A stretch of 64,000 nucleotides of DNA, from positions 1-64,000 of the forward strand of contig NZ_DLFW01000022.1 of the NCBI RefSeq assembly GCF_002482385.1. The letters are read 5' to 3'. Positions 43,872 through 53,431 of this stretch are shown here, in pieces (the stretch's first letter is position 1; each line of letters opens with the position of its first letter). A program made the position numbers and the translations under genes. Under the pieces are notes generated by a model that did not search any database, was not told the DNA's origin, and saw only the letters and a program-made list of their open reading frames with translations. The stretch comes from Dysgonomonas sp. UBA7710 (GTDB taxonomy: Bacteria; Bacteroidota; Bacteroidia; Bacteroidales; Dysgonomonadaceae).

Positions 43872-45395
43872 CTAATTGAGGCCTTGTCTTTTTTTTCTAT
43901 ATTTCCAAGACCTTGTCTTCCTGAGTTTATATCCCAATGACCTTATCTTTCTTCTTATATATTTTATTCCCAGACAAACTCCTGACAATGAGATAAAAGA
44001 ACCCCCAATACACAATATCCATATAGCAATAGTCCACAAAACCGGATGTTCAACCAACCACTTAATGTTGAGATAATGAAGTCCGCTAAATACCCATTTT
44101 TTTGCTTTCCGATTCTGATTTAAGTATTTGAAATCACCAGTTTTAGGATTTATATAATAAAGACTATTATCCGCATTATCAATCTCTACTTTATAGACAG
44201 GAAGCGGTAGGTTGTTTTCCCTTGACATATAATATTCTTCATATTCATTAATAAGCGAAAGGGTCAACGTTCCGTTATCTTTATGTACTCTACATATTGC
44301 TTTTTCAATTTGGGATTGCGACAGATATAGCTCTTTTATGTTCGGAGTAGATGCATTGATAGATACTTCTTTATTGCCTCGGACTATATTGTAAATAGGT
44401 GTATCTTGAAAATACGACCATTCAATTGTTTTTACATCACCATATTCTGATATAATTGCACGATAATCCAATATATAGGCATCTATAGCAAGAGGTTTTC
44501 CTCTCAGTTGAGAATCAGTAACCCTATAGTCACCGTGTGTTTTTATAACCCATTGAGGTATCCTTTGCAGTGCCATAGCTCCACTAAACGCAAATGTTAT
44601 TAAGAAGCTGCCCAGAATAAGCCCTAAAATATGATGCCATTTATACCAGTATTTTTTGTATGGAGTCCCTATCTTTCTTTTTTTCTTATATCTCTTACAA
44701 AGAACATACACGCCTGTATATATACCTGATATTGCAGTTATCAGGGCTATGATTCCTCCGATGGTTAATGATAAAATCCATGTGTCTGTGTTCTTTCGTA
44801 AAGCAGGAATATAAAATTTATGAGGAATCGCTCCCAGCCAAGCCCAAAAACGCTGCTCGCAATTTGTAAATTGTTGTACTTCTCCTGTGCGGGAAGAGAT
44901 ATACAATTGGTGTTTTTCTTCGTCGTTAAAATAGAATTTATAGATAGGCATTTCCTTCTCGTAACGCGAATACATTATCCAAATATCGCGTTCATTCAGC
45001 GTATCCACTTTTATAATAGGTGCATCCACCCATTTTTTTACAATATTATCTATTGTTGCTTGTGTTACAGGTTTTATACTTTGAATAGTATCGCCACAAA
45101 TAGTATAAAGGCTATCTTTTGTTTTGATGGAAAATAAAGATTGGCCTTGAAAATTCCTAACTTTAATATTTCTAACTTTATTATCGGATTCAGGTAATTG
45201 TGCCAGTATGGTATGTATACCTGGTAAAGAAGACGGTAGGGTATCTCTTTTCTCATATATTTGTATTTGATCCACATTCGGAAATGAATGATAAATCAAT
45301 ACAAGTCCTGATATGAACCACATAAAAAAGAATAAACTTATTATGGTTCCGGTAATCCGGTGCAATGAGAAAAAAAATGCCCTCGCCTTCTTCAT
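43872..45395 (-). CDS. PepSY-associated membrane protein (PiuB/XusC-like)
   Basis: A 507-residue inner-membrane protein. Helices are at about 10-35 (FFFSLHRITGTIISLFFFMWF), 200-235, 250-275 and 450-480, with PepSY-like periplasmic domains between. HRITG near residue 13, HKFYIP near 192 and YKWHHILGLILGSF near 250 supply His residues suitable for heme or metal. The family reduces ferric-siderophore-type cargo in the periplasm. Here it is third in a riboswitch-led operon with a TonB receptor and a DUF4374 lipoprotein, so a corrinoid is a possible cargo; that is inference. Confidence 0.82.
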   Translation of the reverse strand: MKKARAFFFSLHRITGTIISLFFFMWFISGLVLIYHSFPNVDQIQIYEKRDTLPSSLPGIHTILAQLPESDNKVRNIKVRNFQGQSLFSIKTKDSLYTICGDTIQSIKPVTQATIDNIVKKWVDAPIIKVDTLNERDIWIMYSRYEKEMPIYKFYFNDEEKHQLYISSRTGEVQQFTNCEQRFWAWLGAIPHKFYIPALRKNTDTWILSLTIGGIIALITAISGIYTGVYVLCKRYKKKRKIGTPYKKYWYKWHHILGLILGSFLITFAFSGAMALQRIPQWVIKTHGDYRVTDSQLRGKPLAIDAYILDYRAIISEYGDVKTIEWSYFQDTPIYNIVRGNKEVSINASTPNIKELYLSQSQIEKAICRVHKDNGTLTLSLINEYEEYYMSRENNLPLPVYKVEIDNADNSLYYINPKTGDFKYLNQNRKAKKWVFSGLHYLNIKWLVEHPVLWTIAIWILCIGGSFISLSGVCLGIKYIRRKIRSLGYKLRKTRSWKYRKKRQGLN

Positions 45396-45414
45396 CGATT
45401 TATATTAAAACTAA

Positions 45415-46689
45415 TTAATCTTGCAGTGTTACTATACGATCAAAAGAGTACCCTACCCTAATAGGCATACCTTTAGCTAAGCTACTCGATTGTATATCAT
45501 ATATATAGACTAAAGGAGCAGAGTCATCCGGATTAACACCGATATAAGCTTTGTTGCCTAGTACGACTGAGCGTTGAGAAAAATTACCTTTGCTATAAGG
45601 CACATTTAATACTGTAAGCTTATCTGTATTTAGATCTAAAGTCGCATAATAACAATTGGCAGCTGTACTACCCCAGCTACCGGAAACACCTGTATAATCA
45701 GGGTCCATAACGTAAAGTAAGGCTTTCCCTGATGCCAAAGCCTCCACTGTTATAATTTTGCCTTTACCTCCTGATGGGGTAATAAATCCTGCATAGCTTG
45801 AATCAAATTCTGTTTCTCCTTTTTTTATACGCAACATAGTACCATGTTGCTGTGTCGTACTTGAAGCCCCTTCGTTTACGGTGTTACAAGCAAGGTAATA
45901 GTCTCCATTGGCATCAAAGAATGATTTACTTTGAAGCAACTCCCCATACGCTGTTCCTGCCATAAAATCGGCACGGTCTTCCTCTACCGTTTTTTCAACA
46001 TTCATAGTTGATGCATCGATGAAAGCCATATAAAACTTAGTTCTCAAGCTCGATGTACCATGGCAGTATGAATACAATATTTTATTGTCACTTGCCCTAT
46101 AGCTTGCGATACCGGATGTGCTATACTTAGAAAGTTTCTCCAGATTAAGTGTGCCTTCGCTCAATATTGTCATATTAGCAGCATCCAATTTTGTCCAGAT
46201 AACCTTTGTTGCATCCCCATTAGCTGCCATAATCACTAATGTATTATCGTCAATCCAAGCATGAGTATATTTTCTTCCGCTATATGTATTGGTTTTGAAT
46301 GGAATTTCTTTTATAAGGCTAACACCTTGAGTACCTATTTGAAATTTAACGAAGCGATCTTCCGATTTTGGTACCTGATAGTAATACTGTCCTTTAATAA
46401 TAGTTTCCTGATAATAATTAGCTGTAATATTTACGCCCGATCCTTGGAAATCAATACTATCTGTTGCATTTTCTTGTTCAAGCGATTTCATTGCTTTCAC
46501 TAATTGCGTTTCATTAGAACCCATTCCGGAAGTGCTGCTTCCTACCGAAACCCAAATATCGAAATGGTTAGTCTCTAGCAAATCAGGATCTTTAATCCCA
46601 TTATTATCATCGTCATCTGAACATGAAAAACAGCATAAACTCAATGCTGCGATAAAAAATGCAGTAAAATAAAATTTGAAATACTTCAT
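45415..46689 (-). CDS. DUF4374 surface lipoprotein (XusB-like)
   Basis: A 424-residue lipoprotein. The signal ends at CCFSC (about 19-23), followed by an acidic tether DDDDNN, a common surface-export feature. The body, about 40-424, has repeated beta strands and DxNGDYYLA, GxGKIITVEALASGKALLY and SQRSVVLGNKAYIGVN words expected of a beta-propeller. In xenosiderophore loci this family binds the cargo at the cell surface and sits over its TonB receptor. It lies between the receptor and PepSY genes with gaps of 15 and 19 bases, so the three form one transcript. Confidence 0.85.
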   Translation of the reverse strand: MKYFKFYFTAFFIAALSLCCFSCSDDDDNNGIKDPDLLETNHFDIWVSVGSSTSGMGSNETQLVKAMKSLEQENATDSIDFQGSGVNITANYYQETIIKGQYYYQVPKSEDRFVKFQIGTQGVSLIKEIPFKTNTYSGRKYTHAWIDDNTLVIMAANGDATKVIWTKLDAANMTILSEGTLNLEKLSKYSTSGIASYRASDNKILYSYCHGTSSLRTKFYMAFIDASTMNVEKTVEEDRADFMAGTAYGELLQSKSFFDANGDYYLACNTVNEGASSTTQQHGTMLRIKKGETEFDSSYAGFITPSGGKGKIITVEALASGKALLYVMDPDYTGVSGSWGSTAANCYYATLDLNTDKLTVLNVPYSKGNFSQRSVVLGNKAYIGVNPDDSAPLVYIYDIQSSSLAKGMPIRVGYSFDRIVTLQD

Positions 46690-46704
46690 AATAATTTGTT
46701 GATA

Positions 46705-49071
46705 TTAATTAATAAATATTCTGAATTTGCAGAAAAAAGACCGTCCTGGTTTTTGCATTCGATAGTTATCATAAGTCATACGGTCAAATATATTATTACA
46801 TTCCAGGGACAAATTGTATTTTTCGTTTTTTAATGAATAGGTAATCGATGCATTATGGATATACTGTGTAGGAATTACATATTCCGGATTAAATACTCCA
46901 TAATCTTTCCACGTAAGATAAAACCAATGTACATATTGGAAATAGTAGGCAACTTTCAGCTGATTTTCTTTTCGCCCCAATAAATTCTTTTTTCTAAGAT
47001 TCAACTCTACATTACTGTACAACCATGGCTTGTTTGGAACACGATTATTGTATGTTGTTGTTGGTTTACCATCAGCCTGATATTTTGTTTTACTTTTTTC
47101 GTCCAGATAGCTGATATTAGCGATAATTTGCAGGAAATCGTCATAATCATATCTGAGTTCTCCTTCTATTCCCCTGACAGTTACATCATTCACATTCTGA
47201 TATTGACTGGTGCCTTCCGATTCTGTTATCACAAGACGGATATAATCTTTCACCCCTCGGTAAAACAATCCTGTCTCATAGGTAAGATTGTGTTTCTGCG
47301 CAAGATTGATTGTTCCAAACAATCCAAAATTGTAATTCCGGCTATTCTCAGGACTCAGTGCAAAATTTGGATAAACAGTTGTACCGTTTCCCATATATTC
47401 ACGGGCTAGAGGCAATCTGATACTGCGTTCGGCTGAGCCTTTGACGGATAACCATTCAGCAATATGAAAACGACTGCTTAACCCATATCCCCAATTATCG
47501 GATGTGGATGAACGCGGAACTGCATTGGAATTTGTAATCCATGACAAATCTTGTTGGCCTATCTTCAGATGGCTAATATAATCTTTTACAAAAAATGTAT
47601 TACTCCATCTGTCATTCCAGAAGCTTTGTTTGTATGAAAGGCCTATTATGTGTTTGGTAAATATGTCTTTGGAAGGTGCGAAATCGGAATCAAGATCGTC
47701 GCTACGCTTATTTTCTACACGCTCAAGCATATAATTGATATTGAAGATATGAGTCTGGTTTAGTAAATAATCGAAGTTAGCGCGTCCGATGGTCAGCGGT
47801 CTTTTTGTATGCCGTATAGATCTGGCGCGCCCGGTTATTTCATTGCGTGAAGCTCCAATATATTCTCCTCTCCAGTTATACTGGCGAAAAGCACTATCTG
47901 TCACAATCGAATGGTCCCATGTTTGAGATATAGATATATCGGCAGACAGTCCTTTTGTGAAAAATTCTCTTTTTTGATACAGGGCCGAAATATTGAATGC
48001 TTTATTTTCCCGCTCGGCCATACCATATACTTTATTTTGGACAGAGCCGGTTTGTAATTCGGTATTTACATAGGAGTACGATGTGGTAAAGGAAAGGAGG
48101 TCTGCCCATTTCTTATTGGTCACTCCAATATTAAATTGTCCGAGAAGAGAAAAGTAGCCGTCGTGAAATCTTTTCGCATTAATAGTTTCAAAGCCTTCCC
48201 TATCTGCATCCGGAACCTGTACATTCTTCATTGTATAATTATTTTTGGAGTAATTGACTCCAAAAGTAGGTCTAAAAAATACACCTGTTTTTGAGTCTAC
48301 ATATTGTGCATTCAAATCTGCTTTATGGGTAGAGAACGATCCTATGCCATAAGATACATCAAGATAATTCTTTACTTCTTTCTTTGTTATGATATTTATA
48401 GCTCCACCCAATGCATCTGCTCCCAGTTCGGCAGGAACAACGCCTTTGTAAACTTCGATACGATCCACTATATTTATCGGGATATTGGCCAGAGTGATAC
48501 CGTTACCAATTGATGACAATGGCATTCCATCCAGGAAATACCTGACCGAATTTCCAGAAAGGCCATTGATAGAAAGGTCAAAATCAGCACCGACGCCCCC
48601 ATCTTCCCTTATCTTTATACCATTGCTGCGACCAATCAGATCATTCAGGTTGTTCAACGAATTAGCATAAGTTTTTACATCAATTGCATTTACGGTGAAA
48701 GAGCCTTCACGAAGTTGCTGGCTTTTTGTTTTTCCATATACCTCTACTGCCGACAGATTGACGGTTTGTTCTTCAAGTATAAAATCCTGATTTTTATTAT
48801 TCCTTATATCGATTAGTGTCTTTCGGGATTTAAAGCCAAATGCAGATACAGAGATTGTATGCTTACCTGATAAGACCTCTAAAGAGTAATATCCATTGTC
48901 ATCCGAATATACTCCTGTTGTGGTACCTTCAACAGTTATTAAAGCTTGGGAAACGGGTGCTTCTTTCGTGTCTTTTATCTTACCTGAGATAAATACTTTT
49001 TTTTGGGCGTACAGACTTAGTGGTAATAAACAGACTAATGTGATAAAAACGGATAAAAACCTCATACTCAA
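46705..49071 (-). CDS. TonB-dependent outer-membrane receptor (XusA/BtuB-like locus)
   Basis: A 788-residue outer-membrane receptor. Signal peptide 1-22; CarboxypepD-regulatory-like domain about 26-105 (ISGKIKDTKEAPVSQALITVEG); plug about 115-235 (NDLIGRSNGIKIREDGGVGADF, RYFLDGMPL, DRIEVYKGVVPAELGADALGGAINIITK); barrel to residue 788, ending in Phe-rich RSFFCKFRIFIN. It is the first gene of a three-gene operon with DUF4374 and PepSY proteins. It is separated from its promoter by about 320 bases of leader holding a cobalamin riboswitch, so it should be repressed when corrinoid is plentiful. Cargo is therefore plausibly a corrinoid. Confidence 0.9.
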   Translation of the reverse strand: MSMRFLSVFITLVCLLPLSLYAQKKVFISGKIKDTKEAPVSQALITVEGTTTGVYSDDNGYYSLEVLSGKHTISVSAFGFKSRKTLIDIRNNKNQDFILEEQTVNLSAVEVYGKTKSQQLREGSFTVNAIDVKTYANSLNNLNDLIGRSNGIKIREDGGVGADFDLSINGLSGNSVRYFLDGMPLSSIGNGITLANIPINIVDRIEVYKGVVPAELGADALGGAINIITKKEVKNYLDVSYGIGSFSTHKADLNAQYVDSKTGVFFRPTFGVNYSKNNYTMKNVQVPDADREGFETINAKRFHDGYFSLLGQFNIGVTNKKWADLLSFTTSYSYVNTELQTGSVQNKVYGMAERENKAFNISALYQKREFFTKGLSADISISQTWDHSIVTDSAFRQYNWRGEYIGASRNEITGRARSIRHTKRPLTIGRANFDYLLNQTHIFNINYMLERVENKRSDDLDSDFAPSKDIFTKHIIGLSYKQSFWNDRWSNTFFVKDYISHLKIGQQDLSWITNSNAVPRSSTSDNWGYGLSSRFHIAEWLSVKGSAERSIRLPLAREYMGNGTTVYPNFALSPENSRNYNFGLFGTINLAQKHNLTYETGLFYRGVKDYIRLVITESEGTSQYQNVNDVTVRGIEGELRYDYDDFLQIIANISYLDEKSKTKYQADGKPTTTYNNRVPNKPWLYSNVELNLRKKNLLGRKENQLKVAYYFQYVHWFYLTWKDYGVFNPEYVIPTQYIHNASITYSLKNEKYNLSLECNNIFDRMTYDNYRMQKPGRSFFCKFRIFIN

Positions 49072-49214
49072 TCAATGTTTAATCTTTTAAACATCATGAA
49101 CCAAGATTTTTCAAAAAACATGCCGTGTAAGTAATATCCTAAAGAAGATATATACGATTTACCTGAAATGCATTTGTTTTTCAGCCTTAGTCCACGAAAG
49201 CTTATAACTAATCT

Positions 49215-49394
49215 ATTTTGGCAGGTTTTCTGACTTACTCTATTTTTGAACGTCCTTCCCATTCGTTACCGAACAGTGGTTTTGAGTATTGTTCAAAGAT
49301 TTTAGCAGAGCTTACAGCAGCGGGTCTGTTCAGGATTTGCACCTGATTCCCTTTTCATCACTTTTTCGAAGATGCGAAATTGTGACACCAAAAT
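49215..49394 (-). ncRNA. Cobalamin (B12) riboswitch
   Basis: Read on the minus strand, the leader contains the conserved core of the cobalamin aptamer: P1 ATTTTGG (49388-49394) pairs with CCAAAAT (49215-49221). GGGAATCAGGTGCAAATCCTG, then ACAGACCCGCTGCTGTAA, CCACTGTTCGG, GGGAAGGACG and AGTCAGAAAACCTGCC follow in order. The leader continues for about 140 bases to the ATG of the TonB receptor. An expression platform was not identified with certainty. Confidence 0.93.
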
Positions 49395-49401
49395 TTTGCC
49401 G

Positions 49402-49409
49402 CAAAGGTA
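49402..49409 (-). promoter_or_regulatory. Bacteroidetes -7 box (TACCTTTG) for the riboswitch operon
   Basis: A perfect TAnnTTTG on the minus strand. Transcription starting about seven bases downstream would begin right at the P1 stem of the riboswitch. Confidence 0.65.
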
Positions 49410-49563
49410 AAGATTATTTTTACAATAAATCTTTTTTATATGCAATAAATTTATTAATATTCACTTGTATTGCTATAGGGGAACGCAACACACCCGATAA
49501 TATTACACTACTTCTTGTGTAAAAGCAAAAAGAGTAACAATGCTATGTTTTATAGTTTTAGGT

Positions 49564-49588
49564 AACTGGTCGCAAATTGCGACCAGTT
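49564..49588. terminator. Terminator after the GH97 gene
   Basis: AACTGGTCGCAA and TTGCGACCAGTT form a 12-bp near-perfect palindrome, 18 bases beyond the GH97 stop. Confidence 0.7.
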
Positions 49589-49605
49589 CATTCCTTCATT
49601 TTTAG

Positions 49606-51585
49606 TCAATCAGCCGGAGAAATATGCACTACTGCACCTCCGCCGGAGGCTAAAGGCAGTTCCAGGACATCGCCTCTTCTTACTTCTTTAATCTGCTTTT
49701 TCAGGTGGTTGGGATTAACATTTACATCATCCGCATCGGTATATACTTCTGCCGTATAGTCACCGTTTCCAAGAAAATCCAAAGTAACCTGTAAAGACCG
49801 TGCTTTACTATTATTCAGCGAACCTATATACCAGTCGTTATTGTGCCGTCTTGCGATAGTAATATATTCATTCACCTTTGCATCGGGAACCTTTGTCTCA
49901 TTCCATATAGTAGGTAACTTCTGCAGGAATTCGAACCCCGGCTGTCCTTCGTAAGAAGGCGGTGTGTCACACACCATTCCCAGATAGCTTTCTAATACTA
50001 CGTACATTGCCAGCATATGGCAACGGGTACTTGTCACCAATGGGTTCGTATACTGTATCTTAAATTTATCTTGCGGTACTGCCCTGAAACCGCCCAGGTG
50101 ATAATCTGCGGCTCCGGCCAGCAAACGAGTAAACGGCATGGATATATCATGATCGGCATTGATAATAGTATCCCATTTATATACCTCATAGTTTAATGTC
50201 CCTTCCCTTGTAAATTCATTAGGGTAAGTACGGTGCAGTCCCGACGGCTTACTCGAACCATGAAATTGTATAAATAGCCTGTACTTGGCTGCCGTGGCCA
50301 ATATTTCTTCCTGTATGCGTATCATCTCCTGATCGTCCCTGTCCATAAAGTCGACCATCATACCTTTTACCCCCCATTCGTTAAACTGCCTGAATGCTTC
50401 ATCCAGCTTCGCATAAAGAGGTTTCCAGTTTACCCACACATGAATATCCACGCCCTTGCTTTTGGCATAATCGCATATCTTCTTCATGTCTATGGGCCTG
50501 ATGGTTTTCGTTACATCTGCATTCGGCCCCGGTGTACTGAAATCATAACCGTCGTCGACATACCACGACTGTTCAGCATAACCGTAAACGGAATGGTAAT
50601 CGAGCCCGCTGCGTGCAGCAAAATCAATATAATACTTATTGGTTTCAAAATTATTCCCCGGTAGGAATGTCGTATCAGGCACCACATTACCATTCCACCA
50701 GGTAAAAGTTGTTTTACCCGGTTTAATCCATGAAGTATCCTCTATCTTGCAAGGTTCATTCAGATTGGTAAGGATGTTCGATTCTATCAAAGCCCCTACC
50801 CTGTCACTTACCGACATCACGCGCCAGGGCGTATGATGAGGTAAACCTACTTTTACTTTCACCCTTTCCTGCCCCGGAAGCGGCGACAGTTTACCGACAA
50901 GCATACCGTCTTCTTTCATCAGGTACATACCGGCATAATTCACGACTGCCGCTTCGGTAATTGCCATAAATACATTATTGGAATATTCCAGCATGACAGG
51001 CATATCCATCAGCTTGTTGCTTTCTATGTCACGGTAGTTCAAATGGGTGTATAAGCCTTCATGCGAAGTAGTATAGGATGGTAAGAACAGTGTCAATGCC
51101 TTAGGGTTTCCTTCGAGATTAAATGTCGTTTTTTCATCATGCATCACATAGGAATCCCAGTCCGGCTGCGACGGGAATTCATAACGGAAAGCTATGCCGT
51201 CGTCAAAGGCTCTTACAACCAGGTTTACCTTCCGCTTCGGAGCATTCTTCTCTTCGAGCGGAATGGTCACTTCCTTATAATGACTATGAACTGTTTTGGC
51301 TTTCCCTACAATGAGTTCATATGTCTCATTTCCCGTTCTGAAAACAGGCTTATTCATTTTGAGATTAGCACCGAAAGCCCCGTTTTCGAAATCCATCGTT
51401 AGCGGAGACTCTTTTATCAATGTCTGTTTCTTAAATGCCACTCTGTAAGAAGGACTTACATCATCCAGCCTGAAAGAAAATGTCAAACGCCCGTCGGGAG
51501 AGGTTAACGACACACTCTTTTGAGCAAAAACCGATGGCGTTGCCAGTATCAGGAACAAGGTTATTCCAAAATGTAATATTTTCAT
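49606..51585 (-). CDS. GH97 glycoside hydrolase, retaining type (probable alpha-galactosidase)
   Basis: A 659-residue enzyme with a signal peptide (1-21). The N-terminal beta-sandwich is at about 23-280, the (beta/alpha)8 domain at about 285-570 and a C-terminal beta domain follows. The family divides into inverting enzymes (SusB alpha-glucosidase, catalytic Glu) and retaining ones (nucleophile Asp). Here KGMMVDFMDRDDQE (about 407-420) has the Asp-rich retaining pattern seen in the B. thetaiotaomicron alpha-galactosidase. In a mannan locus this would strip galactose side chains from galactomannan. It has its own -7 box and terminator, so is likely transcribed apart from the upstream operon. 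Confidence 0.88.
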   Translation of the reverse strand: MKILHFGITLFLILATPSVFAQKSVSLTSPDGRLTFSFRLDDVSPSYRVAFKKQTLIKESPLTMDFENGAFGANLKMNKPVFRTGNETYELIVGKAKTVHSHYKEVTIPLEEKNAPKRKVNLVVRAFDDGIAFRYEFPSQPDWDSYVMHDEKTTFNLEGNPKALTLFLPSYTTSHEGLYTHLNYRDIESNKLMDMPVMLEYSNNVFMAITEAAVVNYAGMYLMKEDGMLVGKLSPLPGQERVKVKVGLPHHTPWRVMSVSDRVGALIESNILTNLNEPCKIEDTSWIKPGKTTFTWWNGNVVPDTTFLPGNNFETNKYYIDFAARSGLDYHSVYGYAEQSWYVDDGYDFSTPGPNADVTKTIRPIDMKKICDYAKSKGVDIHVWVNWKPLYAKLDEAFRQFNEWGVKGMMVDFMDRDDQEMIRIQEEILATAAKYRLFIQFHGSSKPSGLHRTYPNEFTREGTLNYEVYKWDTIINADHDISMPFTRLLAGAADYHLGGFRAVPQDKFKIQYTNPLVTSTRCHMLAMYVVLESYLGMVCDTPPSYEGQPGFEFLQKLPTIWNETKVPDAKVNEYITIARRHNNDWYIGSLNNSKARSLQVTLDFLGNGDYTAEVYTDADDVNVNPNHLKKQIKEVRRGDVLELPLASGGGAVVHISPAD

Positions 51586-51627
51586 CTGTCAGTATTTTAT
51601 ATTTAGGTTAAACGTAAGAAGAATAAG

Positions 51628-51635
51628 CAAATATA
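51628..51635 (-). promoter_or_regulatory. Bacteroidetes -7 box (TATATTTG) for GH97
   Basis: A perfect TAnnTTTG on the minus strand, 42 bases before the ATG. Confidence 0.5.
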
Positions 51636-51952
51636 CTTCTTATAATCCATAATTAATTTCACATTCGTTAACTGTATATAGTTAAAAAGTAACAGAAGTA
51701 ACAGGAATATCAGTGAACAGTTAGCAGTCATCAGTTAACAGTGCTGTGCCTTATCATGCTGAGCTGAGCGAAGCATCCCGGTTATTAAAAACTCTGTGTT
51801 ACTCTTTTTTGGCTCTGCCGACCGTTGGTTCTCCGTGGTGAAAAAGTAACAAAAGTAACAGATATTTCAGCTTTTAGCTGATAGCTATTAGCCGTTAGCC
51901 GTTAGCCGAAGCTATCACACAAGAGACTTTACAGTCATCAGTCAACAACTGG

Positions 51953-52006
51953 TAAGATATAAAAACTTTGCGCCTTTGCGCCTTTGCGTCTTTGCGTGAA
52001 ACAAAA
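51953..52006 (+). repeat. CTTTGCG tandem word repeat, copy 2
   Basis: TAAGATATAAAAACTTTGCG then CCTTTGCG twice, TCTTTGCG and TGAAACAAAA. It is the longer version of the copy at 8653. Confidence 0.65.
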
Positions 52007-52140
52007 TAAAATGCGAGCAACTTGTAACTCTATTCAAAAAAGGTAACAAAGGTAACAGCTTTTTCAGTCATCAGTTAGTAACTTGTATCTCGTACCTTGT
52101 CTACTTGTATCTATTTACTCACTATTTATTACTTTTTATC

Positions 52141-52179
52141 CTCTCTGTAAGTCCCCCTTGGGGGATTGAGGGGGCCAAT
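52141..52179 (+). repeat. GC-rich palindromic repeat, copy 3
   Basis: CTCTCTGTAAGTCCCCCTTG, then GGGGATTGAGGGGGCCAAT. It matches 13305-13334 including the CTCTCTG lead-in. Confidence 0.7.
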
Positions 52180-52289
52180 CAACACTTCAAAGAGCTAAAG
52201 GCTAACAGCTAAAGGTTATCGGCTAAATACATAGATAAACTTCTGTCGAAAAAAAGCAGAATCTCATATGTTTGCTTTATTTTAAATAA

Positions 52290-53411
52290 TTATTTAATAC
52301 ACTCATTCATAAATATTTGAGGCCTTTCTGTAAATTCTTTCAGGTCATTAGCTGCAGAATGCCCTTCGAAAGGCATATAATAATGATTGGGCTTATCGGC
52401 TTCCCACGCATTGCGCCAGAATAATACCCATGCTATCTTATATTGCGTTATCAGCGGATAAACAATTCCTGTAAAGTAGGTAGAATCGGGCAGGCTTTCC
52501 ATTCCTGTTTCACCGATAACAGGTATTTTATTTGCTTTTGCGGCATAATCGGTTACAATCTTAAGATTGCGGTCCATCGCCTCCTTATACCTTTGGATAT
52601 CTTCTGCCGACTTGCCATTCACATAACTGTCGTATCCCACAATATCGACATACTCATCGCCGGGATAACGCTCGAGATAAGCGGCTTCATTTTCAGTTTC
52701 CGAAGGTGAATAAGCATACAGCAAGTTATGAACATTTTTCTTATCGCGTAAATATTCTACCGTCATTTTCCACAACTGCTTGTATTCGGCAGGCGTACAC
52801 TGCTTACTTCCCCACCAGAACCATGCCCCGGTATGCTCATGATACATACGGAATACGACAGGAATAAGATTTCCGTCTTTGTCTTTCAGATCGAGGAAAA
52901 AACCGGCGACACGGTCGAGCCATACCAGATATTTTTCATGGTTAACTCCATTCGGAAGGATAGTCCTTACGACCGAATCCTGAGCACAGTCCCAGGCTGT
53001 ATTTCCGGTTACGATGTTGTCCCCGTGCCAGCTTGCAGTAGTTATCCCGCCTCTGTCGTAAGTTTCCCTTATATAACGTTTCATATCCTGAAAATAGACA
53101 GAATCGAGATTAAACTCCGCTCCTATTTCTACATGTCCCAACTCCCAGCCTATTACCGCAGGGTAGTCGCCTGTAGCATCCTTCACATCGGAACGTCCGT
53201 CTTCTTTATACCATGAATGACCGTAAGCCAGATCATCCTGATGCCCGACCATAATACCTTTATCCATCAATTGGAAAAGCCTGTTATATAGCCCGACTGT
53301 TTCTTTTGTTGCATTCTTATCTACCGGTAAGAATTTATTCGTCGCTTCTTCTTTTTGTTTACATGAAAATAACATCGTAACAAGAAGTGTAAATAGTAGT
53401 AAATGTCTCAT
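52290..53411 (-). CDS. GH26 beta-mannanase lipoprotein
   Basis: A 373-residue lipoprotein (lipobox LLFSC near residue 17). A GH26 (beta/alpha)8 domain spans about 30-370. The acid/base Glu is in VVFRMYHEHTGAWFWWG (about 186-202) and the nucleophile Glu in VIGETGMES (about 298-306). It resembles the mannobiose-releasing ManA of the B. fragilis mannan operon (BF0771-BF0774). It is separated from the epimerase gene upstream by a MITE-like insertion, which may uncouple the two. Substrate class is firm; endo- versus exo-action is not. Confidence 0.92.
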   Translation of the reverse strand: MRHLLLFTLLVTMLFSCKQKEEATNKFLPVDKNATKETVGLYNRLFQLMDKGIMVGHQDDLAYGHSWYKEDGRSDVKDATGDYPAVIGWELGHVEIGAEFNLDSVYFQDMKRYIRETYDRGGITTASWHGDNIVTGNTAWDCAQDSVVRTILPNGVNHEKYLVWLDRVAGFFLDLKDKDGNLIPVVFRMYHEHTGAWFWWGSKQCTPAEYKQLWKMTVEYLRDKKNVHNLLYAYSPSETENEAAYLERYPGDEYVDIVGYDSYVNGKSAEDIQRYKEAMDRNLKIVTDYAAKANKIPVIGETGMESLPDSTYFTGIVYPLITQYKIAWVLFWRNAWEADKPNHYYMPFEGHSAANDLKEFTERPQIFMNECIK

Positions 53412-53431
53412 TTTATAATCGTGTTTTATTT

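Larger units (their letters stand above)
51586..52289. other. Long repeat-filled intergenic region
   Basis: No gene is supported. The modules include GTTAGCAGTCATCAGTTAACAG-type words around 51718, TCATGCTGAGCTGAGCGAAG at 51754, the CCTTTGCG tandem at 51953 and the GC-rich palindrome at 52141. The order of the middle modules is partly shared with 8540-9060. Confidence 0.6.

Noticed and set aside
43872..49071. Assigning the operon simply as a siderophore (Xus) system
   Set aside because: The cobalamin riboswitch makes a corrinoid cargo at least as likely; the cargo is left open.
49606..51585. Calling the GH97 a SusB-type alpha-glucosidase
   Set aside because: The catalytic region has the Asp-rich retaining pattern (VDFMDRDDQ), and the locus is mannan-directed.
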